Shown here in pieces: positions 46,102-55,080 of a stretch of DNA of 64,000 nucleotides. The notes below the pieces were generated by a model that saw only the letters and a list, made by a program, of their open reading frames with translations, did no database searches and was not told the origin of the DNA. Location: the NCBI GenBank assembly GCA_949472775.1, contig CASWVG010000001.1:62001-126000 (forward strand), read 5' to 3'. Position numbers and translations under genes: made by a program. This DNA is from an uncultured Lachnospiraceae bacterium (GTDB lineage Bacteria > Bacillota > Clostridia > Lachnospirales > Lachnospiraceae). Position 1 is the stretch's first letter, and every line of letters starts with the position of its first letter.

Positions 46102-48009
46102 TCACTTGTTACTCTGTTCGTGGAAATTTGTATACCACTGTTGGAAAACGAAGAAGGCCCAGATCAGCCCGGAATAATTTTCACCCGTCCCGCGCCCCCT
46201 GTCTCCTGTCTCAAGGTAGCTCTTAACCATCCTGGACACATACGGTTCATCGAATAAATTCTGGCGTTCTATTACGTCATGGTCCGCATAATATAACAAC
46301 TGTTCTTTAAGCGGTCCCCTGAGCCATTTGTCGAGTGGAACGCCGAAGCCTTTCTTCGGGCGCTCCAACAGCTCTCTCGGAATATAATCGTAGGCGATCT
46401 CTTTCAGGATATGCTTTTTGTTCCCCGCTGCAAATTTATACTCATGGGGAATCCGATAGGAAAAGTCCATCACATCCGGGTCAAGGATGGGGCATCTGGC
46501 TTCCAGTGAATATTTCATGGATGCGCGGTCCATCTTGCAGAGAATATCCCCCGGCAGATAAGTGTCCATATCAAGAAGCATGCGGCAAATCTGCCAGTCC
46601 CTGACCGGATAACTGCTCTCCACTGGATAGTTCACCGGCAGCGCGCGTTTCCCGGAAGGCATTCCGCCCACCATGGCGCACGCCATCCCCGGGTAGTTTC
46701 CCGCGCCAAACTGGGTCTTCGTCTCCCGGTCTCTGTTCCCGGCGATCACACGCACTTTAAAGGGAAGCTTCTTCTCCAGACCAAACCGTCTGATACCCGG
46801 CATGTTGCACAGATCATGTACCAGACCGCCCATCGTATCCAGTTTCTGCGCCTGCGCCACCTTATCATATATATTGTAGCCACAGTAGAACTCGTCACCG
46901 CCGTCGCCCGAAAGTGCAACTGTCACCTGCTCTCTGGCAAGCTTACAGACAAGCATCGTCGGAATCTGTGAGGGGTCGGCAAAGGGTTCGTCATAATATT
47001 CCGGAATGCTCTCCACCATCCGCAGCATGTCAGCCTCATCGATCATCAGCTCCGTATGGGCCGTTCCCAGGTAATCCGCCACCGCTCTGGCGTAGGGCGC
47101 CTCATTGTAGCTCTCCTCGTTAAACCCGATAGAAAACGTTTTAACAGGCTTCCCGGAATTTGCCTGCGCCATCGCCGTAACCAGCGATGAGTCATAACCG
47201 CCGCTCAGAAAAACGCCAAGCGGTACATCCGCAATCATACGCAGCGACACGGCACGCTGCAGGAGCGCCTTCAGCCGCTCTTTCGACTCCTCATAGCTCC
47301 TGACAGGCTGTCCCGACGCATCCGCATATGCCTCCCGCACACTCCAGTAGCTGCGTGTAGTTATCTTTCCCCCATGAAACTTTAAAACCGTGCCCGGTTC
47401 CAGCTTGTACACGTTCTCATAAACGGTCTCCGGTGCATTGATATACTGCTGAAAGAGATAGCGCGAGAGCACACCCCTGTCTATCTCCGCATGAAAATCC
47501 GGACAAGCCATGATCGGCTTTAACTCCGACGCAAACACAAGTTCCTCCTGCTCGTACCAGTAATAGAGCGGCTTCTTGCCGATGCGGTCACGGATCAGAT
47601 AGACCGCCTCCTCCTCCCTGTCAAAAAGAGCGATGGCAAACATCCCGTTAAACCGGTTCAAACAGGAAATGCCCCATTTTAAATAGGCGGCTATGATAAC
47701 TTCCGTATCGCAGTCCGACCGGAAGGGATAGTCCGCCAATTCTTCTCTCAATTCTCTGAAATTATAAATTTCACCGTTATAGACCACAACAACCCGGCCA
47801 TCCACCGAGTGCATGGGCTGATGTCCCAGCGCCGAAAGATCCATAATGGCGAGCCTCCTCTGCGCAAGCCCCACCCGGTAGCCGCCCGCCATCCCGAAAA
47901 ACTCTTCCCCGCTGTCGTCGGGACCCCTGTGATACATCGTATCATTCATCTTCTTAAGCTGCCCGGGCGAAACCTCCCGCCTTCTAATGTATCCACAAAT
48001 CCCGCACAT
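46102..48009 (-). CDS. Asparagine synthase (glutamine-hydrolysing) family amidotransferase
   Basis: A 635-residue AsnB-type protein. Glutaminase domain: MCGICGYIRRRE with Cys2, YHRGPDDSGEEF, VVVYNGEIYNF. Synthetase domain: LGVFLSGGYDSSLVTAMA (intact SGGxDS pyrophosphate loop) and VALSGDGGDEFYCGYNIY. Starting at 48009 with AAAGGAG 6 nt upstream places the catalytic cysteine at position 2, which the family requires; the open frame to 48081 runs through a hairpin-rich spacer and is rejected. Likely to amidate a sugar acid in the glycan. A paralogue lies at 41506-43458. Confidence 0.93.
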   Translation of the reverse strand: MCGICGYIRRREVSPGQLKKMNDTMYHRGPDDSGEEFFGMAGGYRVGLAQRRLAIMDLSALGHQPMHSVDGRVVVVYNGEIYNFRELREELADYPFRSDCDTEVIIAAYLKWGISCLNRFNGMFAIALFDREEEAVYLIRDRIGKKPLYYWYEQEELVFASELKPIMACPDFHAEIDRGVLSRYLFQQYINAPETVYENVYKLEPGTVLKFHGGKITTRSYWSVREAYADASGQPVRSYEESKERLKALLQRAVSLRMIADVPLGVFLSGGYDSSLVTAMAQANSGKPVKTFSIGFNEESYNEAPYARAVADYLGTAHTELMIDEADMLRMVESIPEYYDEPFADPSQIPTMLVCKLAREQVTVALSGDGGDEFYCGYNIYDKVAQAQKLDTMGGLVHDLCNMPGIRRFGLEKKLPFKVRVIAGNRDRETKTQFGAGNYPGMACAMVGGMPSGKRALPVNYPVESSYPVRDWQICRMLLDMDTYLPGDILCKMDRASMKYSLEARCPILDPDVMDFSYRIPHEYKFAAGNKKHILKEIAYDYIPRELLERPKKGFGVPLDKWLRGPLKEQLLYYADHDVIERQNLFDEPYVSRMVKSYLETGDRGRGTGENYSGLIWAFFVFQQWYTNFHEQSNK

Positions 48010-48028
48010 ACAATACTCCTTTATATCC

Positions 48029-48114
48029 GAGAATGCCTGCCTTTGGCATTCTCGCACATAAGACTTAGAAGTTCCTGGCATCGCGTCCTATGGCACGATG
48101 TCTTTAGAACTTCT
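48029..48114 (-). repeat. Hairpin-rich spacer before the asparagine-synthase-type gene
   Basis: A perfect 9-bp inverted repeat (48029-48037 with 48045-48053, loop 7) and an 8-bp inverted repeat (48067-48074 with 48107-48114), enclosing CATCG and CGATG, fill the space between two genes. The 16-mer at 48106-48121 recurs with one mismatch at 61693-61708, also just after a gene end. This suggests a dispersed palindromic element; function unknown. Confidence 0.45.
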
Positions 48115-48124
48115 TCTCACGTTG

Positions 48125-48883
48125 TTACTTTACGTCCTTACCCATAAAATATTCCCTGTATTCCCCAAAATCCTTGCATTCATTGTCCACGGAATCCACC
48201 AGTTCCTCGTATTTTTCCTGGATCAGCGCCCGATAGTTTTCAAAATTATTGCATCCCTTCTTACTCCATGCAAACGGATGGGTCAGAATCTGTACTTTTT
48301 CATAACCCGTAATATTCGCCTCGTCCGGATAACCATAACGCCAGATATGATTGGCGTCTGACAAATACTTCACATTTAATTTCGTATCCTCTGTTATTTT
48401 ATCAGAAAAAGTAAAAAAATCATCCTGATAAGCATTGAGCAGGCCATCCAGTTTGATATTCTCCCTGAGCACATCCTTGGAAGGTCTGTGCACAGAAAAT
48501 TCTGTGATGGCAAAGCCGAACATTTCGCTTAAAATATCTATTTCCATGCGGATACGCCTTTTGATCTGTTCCATATCCGTCATGCCATTTAAAGCGAAAT
48601 GAAGCCCGATATGCTGTCCTCTCTCGTGCATATCCTTGATGATGTCCATATTCTTCCGGGAAAGGATATTATAAGAATTGTTTGTCCACTGGAAAAAGAA
48701 AGTGGAGGTGAAATCCATGCTCTGCTCCACCCTGGCAAGCTGCCACGCTCTCTCCACGCTGTACTCCACATCATGGCGCATAATAATAAAGGAGTCCCTG
48801 TTGAGTGCATCCGCGTAGCCGCACTGACGCCCTGTGGCCTTTATGATTCTGATTATTTCTTTGTAATCGTCAAATGAAAACAT
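48125..48883 (-). CDS. NodB-like polysaccharide deacetylase-fold protein
   Basis: A 252-residue soluble protein with a divergent polysaccharide deacetylase look: SFIIMRHDVEYSVERAWQLARVE around residues 32-54, with the metal-binding aspartate in RHDVE, TSTFFFQ, then QHIGLHFAL with an HxxxH pair, and QILTHPFAWSKKG towards the end. No signal peptide is present, so it probably acts on a cytoplasmic sugar precursor or lipid-linked oligosaccharide, for example to free an amine. GGAGG is close to the ATG. It lies just upstream of the second AsnB-type gene. Confidence 0.75.
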   Translation of the reverse strand: MFSFDDYKEIIRIIKATGRQCGYADALNRDSFIIMRHDVEYSVERAWQLARVEQSMDFTSTFFFQWTNNSYNILSRKNMDIIKDMHERGQHIGLHFALNGMTDMEQIKRRIRMEIDILSEMFGFAITEFSVHRPSKDVLRENIKLDGLLNAYQDDFFTFSDKITEDTKLNVKYLSDANHIWRYGYPDEANITGYEKVQILTHPFAWSKKGCNNFENYRALIQEKYEELVDSVDNECKDFGEYREYFMGKDVK

Positions 48884-48898
48884 ATTTACCTCCGCTCT

Positions 48899-48939
48899 GG
48901 GCGTTTACGCCCCACTGCCTGTCCCACAAACCGATTATA
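48899..48939 (-). promoter_or_regulatory. Possible weak promoter and short hairpin before the NodB-like gene
   Basis: On the minus strand a perfect TATAAT (48939-48934) lies about 50 bp upstream of the start at 48883, but no good -35 box is found at 16-18 nt. A small hairpin GGGCG-TAAA-CGCCC (48899-48912) follows, just before the ribosome site. The promoter is uncertain. Confidence 0.3.
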
Positions 48940-49001
48940 ACTGTCCAGATACTGTCGTGGGTCCGAACTGTAATAAGTTTACCACATTTTAAAAAAAACC
49001 G

Positions 49002-50507
49002 CTACTGCGCCCGTCGCACAGACTTTTTCCCGTAATAGGATGCAATCCCCTGATTCACCCAGCCGGTTTCGTCTTCATCAAAATAAAGACACTCAAAATC
49101 TTCAATATACTCCGGCATTTCCAGTTCCACGTCCTCCTCCGGACAGGTTTCCAGATACTCATAGAGAGCGGCGCATTTTTCATAATAATCCCGGTAGCTT
49201 CCGTTGTGCACATAGCGCGCCACCCTGTAAAGAGGCAGTTCCTCCACAGACAAAGGCGTGACAATCAGCACCGCCAGAAAAATGTAGAGCAATACCGCTG
49301 CCGTACGGCCATCCGACGGCAGGCCCCAAAGCCTGTGACCGCAGACGCCCAGAAACAGCGCCAGATTTAAGAGCGCTATCACCATAGATGTGTCTATTAT
49401 AAAATAACATCTGTTTGGCACATAATACCCGCCATACCCGAGAGCTACCGGGAAATACGCCACTGCTCCCGAAAGAAGCGCAAATGCGGTGGCAATGCCA
49501 TATTCACGAATCGCAATCCTGCATCTTCCCGACAGATACACACCGGCCACAATCAGCAAAAGAAACGCCAGACCAAGCATTGTCTCCCGGAACAACCTGC
49601 CCGACTCCTCCACAAACATACGCGCCATATAGACAAGAGCCTGCCCGAAATGCAGACCTGCTCCCGCCGTCCCGTCATGTCTGGAAAAGTTACCGGGTGC
49701 GACCGCGTTGATCAGCGCGCCTGCGAACCCCGCCGCAAAAACAACCAGATTACACCAAAGCAGCTTACCTGCAGAGAGAAAAAATACCACCGTCAGCACT
49801 AACGTCACATAGCATCCCACACCTGCAACCGCCAGAGAACCACCGGAAGAAAAGAACAGAAGAACCGCCGCAATGCCCGCACAGACTTTTTTTCTTCGGG
49901 GATTTTCCTCTTTATTCATAAGAAGAAACAGCGTCAGTGAAATGAGCAGAAGCGAAAAAGGCATACTGTATGCCACCGCCCCGGAAAACCAGAAATAAAT
50001 CTCCGCATAGACATCCGCGTTCACCACGGTCAGAAAGAAAAGTGTAAGAACCGCAAGCCGCAGAGAAACAAGGCTCTTTGCCCCGCCCGCCGCTGTTTCG
50101 CGTGACGCGTCAGTCTCTTTGCCGCGCAATCCCGTCCCTGCCAGGAAAAAAGAAAGCCCTACCCACAAAAGCGCCGCCAGAGAACCGAGAAACAGCAGCG
50201 CGTTTCCCACCATCACAGCCCTGAGCTGCGGCAGACCAAAATTGTTGATCGGCGAGAGAAACGCTTGCAAAAACATGGAAAACCAGGTTCCCTGCCAGTC
50301 CATATACAGATCCTTTACATACAGAAGGGACGCCACAAAATACTCCGGCAGCGGGACATGAAAAGCCCCAACCCGCACACCATGGGTAAAATCATCTCCG
50401 CTGATCACCGTATAACCCGCGCCTGTAGAGAAAACAAGAATTGTGGACACAATTATAATAACGCATGCTATTGAAAACAGAATTTCCGCTGTCTTTTTTC
50501 CTTTCAC
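49002..50507 (-). CDS. DUF6056 family multi-pass membrane protein (GT-C-like)
   Basis: A 501-residue paralogue of the protein at 34569-36095, with about 12 helices. The first outer loop has VISGDDFTHGVRVG followed by MDWQGTWFSMFLQAFL, the same two motifs as its paralogue, and the C-terminus ends GWVNQGIASYYGKKSVRRAQ. A polar insert (GLRGKETDASRETAAGGAKS) lies between helices 3 and 4. The start is taken as GTG at 50507, with GGAAGGAG 7 nt upstream and just past the MBOAT stop; the frame is open to 50567. A GT-C-type sugar transfer is possible but unproven. Confidence 0.8.
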   Translation of the reverse strand: MKGKKTAEILFSIACVIIIVSTILVFSTGAGYTVISGDDFTHGVRVGAFHVPLPEYFVASLLYVKDLYMDWQGTWFSMFLQAFLSPINNFGLPQLRAVMVGNALLFLGSLAALLWVGLSFFLAGTGLRGKETDASRETAAGGAKSLVSLRLAVLTLFFLTVVNADVYAEIYFWFSGAVAYSMPFSLLLISLTLFLLMNKEENPRRKKVCAGIAAVLLFFSSGGSLAVAGVGCYVTLVLTVVFFLSAGKLLWCNLVVFAAGFAGALINAVAPGNFSRHDGTAGAGLHFGQALVYMARMFVEESGRLFRETMLGLAFLLLIVAGVYLSGRCRIAIREYGIATAFALLSGAVAYFPVALGYGGYYVPNRCYFIIDTSMVIALLNLALFLGVCGHRLWGLPSDGRTAAVLLYIFLAVLIVTPLSVEELPLYRVARYVHNGSYRDYYEKCAALYEYLETCPEEDVELEMPEYIEDFECLYFDEDETGWVNQGIASYYGKKSVRRAQ

Positions 50508-50532
50508 ACCGATGCTCCTTCCGTTCAGCACA

Positions 50533-52113
50533 CTAGAAACTTTGATACAGAAACGCCGCCGTATCATAACTTCCGCCGTAAATCCCCGTAACCAGCAAAA
50601 GCAGCACCACGCCGTAATAACAGCACCACCTCAGCGCCATGGGGCTGTCCGCAATCATCCGACGCACGTCTCTCCCCTTTTCCTCCCAGACGGAAACCGC
50701 AAGCCACAGAAGGCATGCCGCCGCCAGCAGCAAAAAGCCGTACCTGCTGAGCCCATAGTCTGTCACGCTAAGGATTCCCTCTTTCAGCCGGAAGTCTGTG
50801 AAAAGCGCCCGGTAAACCTCACCCGCCTGGGAAAGACTCTCCGAACGGATCAGCACATCCGCCACAAACACAATCGCCCACGTTCTTGCCATGGTAAAGT
50901 ACCCGTAAGCTTTTCCCTCTCTGATATGAAGCTTTTCCTTCCATATACTATACTGCGATTCCAATACGAGGGAAATGCACATGATCACGCCGTAATAGAC
51001 GCCCCACAAAATATAGCTCGCCGTTCTGCCGTGCCACATGCCCGTCAGCAGCCAGACAAGCATTGTTCCGATGATGCCCGTCACATGCTTTCCCATGCGG
51101 GGCATTTTTTTCTTCGCCGCCTTGCCGATCTTGCGCCCCGTACCCGACATGACAAAGGAAAACATCACATAGTCCTTAAACCACGTCCCGAGGGTGATGT
51201 GCCATCTGCGCCAGAATTCCGCCACTGATTTTGAAAAATAAGGTCTTTTAAAGTTCTCCGGCAGGTAAATATCGAAGGTTTCGCTGATGCCAAGCGCCAT
51301 ATCCATATATCCCGAAAAATCCGCGTAGAGCTGCAGCATATAGAGAACAACCGCCAGCCCGTAAATACTGCCTGGCAGCCCTCCTGCCACATTGCCGAAC
51401 ACATTTTCCACAAAGAGATTGATTCTGTCTGCAATCACCAGTTTCTTGAAAGCGCCCCAGACAAAGCGCTGCACACCGAACAGCATTCTCCCGTAATCAA
51501 AGACATGTCCCCTCTCAAGTTCCTCCTGCAATTTCGCATAGCGGTTAAAAGGCCCCTGCGTAATCGCCGGAAAATAAGTAAGAAACAGAAACAGTCTGAA
51601 CGGATTTTCCTGTGCCTTGCACTGTTCCCGCCCCACGTCCACCACATAGCCAATCGCCGTCAGTGTGTAAAAGGATATCCCAAGAGGCATAACCACGCGC
51701 GCAAAGAATGCGTCGCCCACCGGCGTGGTCAGCCCAAGCTCCTGCAGAAAGGGCAGGATCACAACCATATACTTCGTACAGAGCAATATGCCGAGACTGT
51801 ACACAAAATAAAGGATTTGAATGCGTTTTCTGCGCCTCTCAAATCCCAGCTTCAACGTCTTTTTCCGCTCTTTATCCGCAATATCCGAAAGCGCCTTTTT
51901 CTGTTTTTCCAGACTGCGCGCCAGATAAATACCGCACCCGTAAGTACCTGCACCTGTAAGAAGAATCCCAACCGGAATCCCCCCCGTACCAGCCACGTAA
52001 AACAGTCCGCTTGCCACGGCAAGAACCACCCACTGCCGTTTTTTCGATACCAGGTAATAAAGGGCGAAAAAAATCACCCACATTATGACGAAATTGGTTG
52101 ATAAGAGTTTCAT
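50533..52113 (-). CDS. MBOAT family O-acyltransferase (DltB/AlgI-like)
   Basis: A 526-residue membrane-bound O-acyltransferase. Characteristic segments: LGISFYTLTAIGYVVDVGR, FFPAITQGPFNRY (written FLTYFPAITQGPFNRYAKL), FWRRWHITLGTWFKDYVMF, and the catalytic-histidine region TGMWHGRTASYILWGVYYG around residues 345-365. DltB takes a thioester-bound D-alanine from DltC across the membrane; AlgI moves acetyl groups. The carrier protein gene is only 12 bp upstream, so a DltB-like use of the carrier-bound acyl group is likely. GAGGAG precedes the ATG. Confidence 0.92.
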   Translation of the reverse strand: MKLLSTNFVIMWVIFFALYYLVSKKRQWVVLAVASGLFYVAGTGGIPVGILLTGAGTYGCGIYLARSLEKQKKALSDIADKERKKTLKLGFERRRKRIQILYFVYSLGILLCTKYMVVILPFLQELGLTTPVGDAFFARVVMPLGISFYTLTAIGYVVDVGREQCKAQENPFRLFLFLTYFPAITQGPFNRYAKLQEELERGHVFDYGRMLFGVQRFVWGAFKKLVIADRINLFVENVFGNVAGGLPGSIYGLAVVLYMLQLYADFSGYMDMALGISETFDIYLPENFKRPYFSKSVAEFWRRWHITLGTWFKDYVMFSFVMSGTGRKIGKAAKKKMPRMGKHVTGIIGTMLVWLLTGMWHGRTASYILWGVYYGVIMCISLVLESQYSIWKEKLHIREGKAYGYFTMARTWAIVFVADVLIRSESLSQAGEVYRALFTDFRLKEGILSVTDYGLSRYGFLLLAAACLLWLAVSVWEEKGRDVRRMIADSPMALRWCCYYGVVLLLLVTGIYGGSYDTAAFLYQSF

Positions 52114-52125
52114 ATACTCCTCACA

Positions 52126-52356
52126 CTATTCTTCCACCAACTGTGTCACCAGTTCAATGATCGCCTCTTTGTTCCTGAAATTCTCCGCCACCACGTACTT
52201 GGCATCAATCTCGATATCGAAGACATCCTCCAGCTCACTCACAATATTGATCACTGTAAAGGAGTCGATCACGCCTTCCTCCATCATATTGTCGCCCGTG
52301 TAATCGAGGGCTTCCTCGCAGTACTCTTCCAATATTTCCAATACTTTTTCTTCCAT
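52126..52356 (-). CDS. Acyl/aminoacyl carrier protein (DltC-like)
   Basis: A 76-residue acidic carrier protein: MEEKVLEILEEYCEEALDY, then GVIDSFTVINIVSELEDVFDIEI with the serine of DSF as the expected phosphopantetheine attachment site at about residue 38. Size and surface match DltC and other stand-alone carriers. Position between the formyltransferase and MBOAT genes, next to a DltA-like enzyme, indicates that it carries the activated acyl or aminoacyl group. The ATG at 52356 has AAAGGA 8 nt upstream; an open frame to 52395 is rejected. Confidence 0.92.
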   Translation of the reverse strand: MEEKVLEILEEYCEEALDYTGDNMMEEGVIDSFTVINIVSELEDVFDIEIDAKYVVAENFRNKEAIIELVTQLVEE

Positions 52357-52426
52357 CGTTCCTATCCTTTCTGTTATAGTATTGTACACCTGCATGTGCA
52401 GATTCTCAAATCCTTATTTTGCCATA

Positions 52427-53284
52427 TCATAACATTCGATATTTTATTTTCAGCAAATCCTTGTCCGCTAACGGCAGATACAGCATGTCCGCCCCCTCTT
52501 TTTTCTTTTCCGGGGCAACCTTCCGATACCGTAAAATTTCCGCCCGTTTTCCCGCAACTTCCATCTGCAATGGGGGAAATATGCCGCTTTTCCCGTAATC
52601 CACGCTGCGAAGCAGGCGGTACAGCTTCTCCGGCGGCTCGTTTAAGTCAAGAAATCCGTCTCCAGGTATCTCGGTCGAGCGGTACATCCGTCTCTCCGGT
52701 GAAAACCCCTGCGGTCTCGCAACAGCGTTTTCCTGCAAAACCCCGTCAAAGCATTCACAAAAACCATCGTATGCCAGATCCATCAGCGTTTCCGTCAGTT
52801 CGTACGCCTTCGTATCGGGACCGATCCTGCAGCTTTTCTGGAGAATGATATTGCCTTCGTCCACCCCCGCCGTCACATAGTGCCAGGTGATGCCTGTCTG
52901 CGCCTCACCCCGATAAATAACCCAGCTTGGCGCGTTTCTTCCGGGATAATCCGGCAGAAGCGCATTGTGAAAATTGATGATCGTGATATTTTCCCGCTCC
53001 ACCACTGCCGCTGGAAACAGAAAATTGTTGCTGGCGGAGACAATCAGCGTTTTTTCCTGTATTTCACCGAAATACCGCCCAAGCTCCCGCTTATCCGGCA
53101 TGGACACGAAGGGGATACCCCGTTCCTCACAAATTTGTTTCGTGACCCCAAGCGCGTGAGGCTCATGCTCGATAAATTCCAGCCTATAGCCATAGTCCAC
53201 CCGCCTGTCGTCCGTATATTTTAATATCCCGCCGGTGGCTTTTCCATAACCAATTACCACAACCCGCCGAAAATCTGACCTCAT
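52427..53284 (-). CDS. Formyltransferase family protein (formyl-THF-dependent)
   Basis: A 285-residue member of the methionyl-tRNA formyltransferase fold: VVVIGYGKATGGIL at the N-terminus, LIVSASNNFLFP, and the catalytic block INFHNALLPDYPGRNAPSWVIYRG with the asparagine and histidine, followed by GVDEGNIILQ supplying the aspartate. Such enzymes formylate a primary amine: aminosugars (WbtJ, FdtF type) or, in the linear gramicidin synthetase, a carrier-bound amino acid. It lies between the DltA-like and carrier genes, so the second option is attractive. ATG at 53284 with AAGGAG 4 nt upstream. Confidence 0.87.
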   Translation of the reverse strand: MRSDFRRVVVIGYGKATGGILKYTDDRRVDYGYRLEFIEHEPHALGVTKQICEERGIPFVSMPDKRELGRYFGEIQEKTLIVSASNNFLFPAAVVERENITIINFHNALLPDYPGRNAPSWVIYRGEAQTGITWHYVTAGVDEGNIILQKSCRIGPDTKAYELTETLMDLAYDGFCECFDGVLQENAVARPQGFSPERRMYRSTEIPGDGFLDLNEPPEKLYRLLRSVDYGKSGIFPPLQMEVAGKRAEILRYRKVAPEKKKEGADMLYLPLADKDLLKIKYRML

Positions 53285-53383
53285 ACAGCTCCTTTTCGTA
53301 GCGCATGTTATTTTATCTGCTGCCGATGCTTCTTCCCACGACATTCACAAGACGCGCTCTCTTCGCTTTCCGCCGCTTCCCTG

Positions 53384-55003
53384 CTATTTTATATATTCCT
53401 TCAGCTTCACCCGGTCAATCTTGCCGTTGGCGTTGATCGGCATTTTCTCCACCCGGATCACCTTATTCGGCAGCATATACTCCGGCACAAGATGGGCAAT
53501 CTTTTCGTTGATATACGCCTTGTCCAGTTCCTCCTCGATAAAAAGCACAATCTTCTGCCGCTTCTCGTCATAGAGACAGCAGTTTAGGGAAATGTCAGGC
53601 AGCGAGGATACCGCCGTCTCAATCTCTCCCAGCTCGATTCTGTGCCCCATATGCTTAATCTGGAAATCCTTCCTCGAAAGATAGATAATCTCTCCGCGCT
53701 CGTTGTATTTCACCACATCGCCGGTCCGGTAAATCAGCTCCGGGACCGCCTGGTTCAGCGGGTTTTGCACAAACGCTTCTAACGTCTTCTCCGGGTTCCT
53801 GTAATATCCCATGGACAAGGATGTGCCTCTGACGCAGAGTTCACCCGGTTCCTCCCCCGTAACCAGTTCGTTTTTCTCATTTAACACGAGAATGTCTGTA
53901 TTGGACATGGGAAAGCCGATGGGGAGCGGCTCCTCGTCCGAAAATTCACGGTCTACAATATAATAAGTACAGGCGTCAGTGATCTCCGTGGGACCGTACA
54001 GGTTCGCGTACTGCACCTGCGGCAGGAATTTCCGCCACACGTTAAGCTGCTTGTTCGGCATTACCTCGCCACAGAACAGCACCCGCCGGAGCGTGTCCGA
54101 CAGATCCACGTTTTTGAACGCTTTCAGCTTCGCCACCACAATCAGCGCCGACGGCACCCAGAAAATGGTATTGATCTTCTTTTCCTTCAGATATTCCAGA
54201 AGAGGCACCGGCTGGGCAAAGAGCGTTTTCGGAATAATATAAGTGGTCGCGCCTGTCTTCAGGGTGCTGTAAATGTCCAGAATGGAATTGTCAAAGTAGA
54301 ACGGCGCCTGGTTGCCGAAACTGTCCTTCTCCGTGATGGCAAAGGTCTCCGTCACCCAGTCTATGTAGTCAATCACCGCCCGGTGGTTGATCGTCACGCC
54401 CTTTGGCACGCCCGTGGAGCCTGATGTAAAGAGCACATACAGAAGATCGGTGTCAATGCCGCGCGCGCTCGCCGCCTCCAAAGCCGCCTCCCGCGCGGAC
54501 CCGGTTTCTTTCGTATTTGCAGACAGGCATCCATTCCGCCCATCTTTTCCCTCCGGAGACGAAGAAAACTTCTCCCTTCCGCCATCCTGCCGTTCCGCCG
54601 CCTGTGCATCCACTGCCAGCACATCCTCCAACAGAAGGAACTCTCCCTTATAATCATACGCCAAAAAGACTTCCCGCAAAGCCCCTGCCGTTATCACCAC
54701 GGCGGGTTCCAGTACTTCCAGAATCTTATTGACACGGCTCCCCGGCATGTCCACGTCGATGGGGGAGTAAAAGTTGCAACTGTAAGCCGCCCCCATAAAG
54801 GAGACAAGCACGTCCACGCCCTTTTCCAGAAAAACAGCGACAGGCTTTTTAAACAGCCCTCTCGCCGTCAGTTCACAGGCGATGGCTCTCGCCTGCGCCC
54901 GCAATTCGCCGAATGTAATTTCCTTTTTCTCATCCGCAAAGGCTGTCTTGTCGGGAAAACGCGCCGCCGTCTCGTCCAGCCAGTAGGTAACGTTCGCTCT
55001 CAT
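53384..55003 (-). CDS. DltA-like amino acid adenylating enzyme
   Basis: A 539-residue AMP-forming enzyme that should activate an amino acid with ATP and load it on the carrier at 52126. LLYVLFTSGSTGVPKGVTINH near residues 190-210, NQAPFYFDNSILDIYSTLKTG, RRVLFCGEVMPNKQ, NLYGPTEITDACT, YRTGDVVKYNERGEIIYLSRKDFQIK and the C-terminal INANGKIDRVKL lysine are all present. The FDxS...DIY and FCGE blocks closely follow DltA, including the cysteine linked to D-alanine selection in Bacillus DltA. A polar insert of about 45 residues precedes the P-loop and makes it longer than DltA (about 500). ATG at 55003 with GAGG 5 nt upstream. Confidence 0.9.
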   Translation of the reverse strand: MRANVTYWLDETAARFPDKTAFADEKKEITFGELRAQARAIACELTARGLFKKPVAVFLEKGVDVLVSFMGAAYSCNFYSPIDVDMPGSRVNKILEVLEPAVVITAGALREVFLAYDYKGEFLLLEDVLAVDAQAAERQDGGREKFSSSPEGKDGRNGCLSANTKETGSAREAALEAASARGIDTDLLYVLFTSGSTGVPKGVTINHRAVIDYIDWVTETFAITEKDSFGNQAPFYFDNSILDIYSTLKTGATTYIIPKTLFAQPVPLLEYLKEKKINTIFWVPSALIVVAKLKAFKNVDLSDTLRRVLFCGEVMPNKQLNVWRKFLPQVQYANLYGPTEITDACTYYIVDREFSDEEPLPIGFPMSNTDILVLNEKNELVTGEEPGELCVRGTSLSMGYYRNPEKTLEAFVQNPLNQAVPELIYRTGDVVKYNERGEIIYLSRKDFQIKHMGHRIELGEIETAVSSLPDISLNCCLYDEKRQKIVLFIEEELDKAYINEKIAHLVPEYMLPNKVIRVEKMPINANGKIDRVKLKEYIK

Positions 55004-55080
55004 CTTATCCTCATTTCCAAACATTTTTGCAGCAGACTTCGCAGCAAATGCAAAGTCTCTGGCCGAACTGTTACGCCATA

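Noticed and set aside
48010-48081. N-terminal extension of the asparagine-synthase-type protein to 48081
   Set aside because: It would bury the catalytic cysteine that must follow the initiator methionine, and it lies in a hairpin-bearing spacer.
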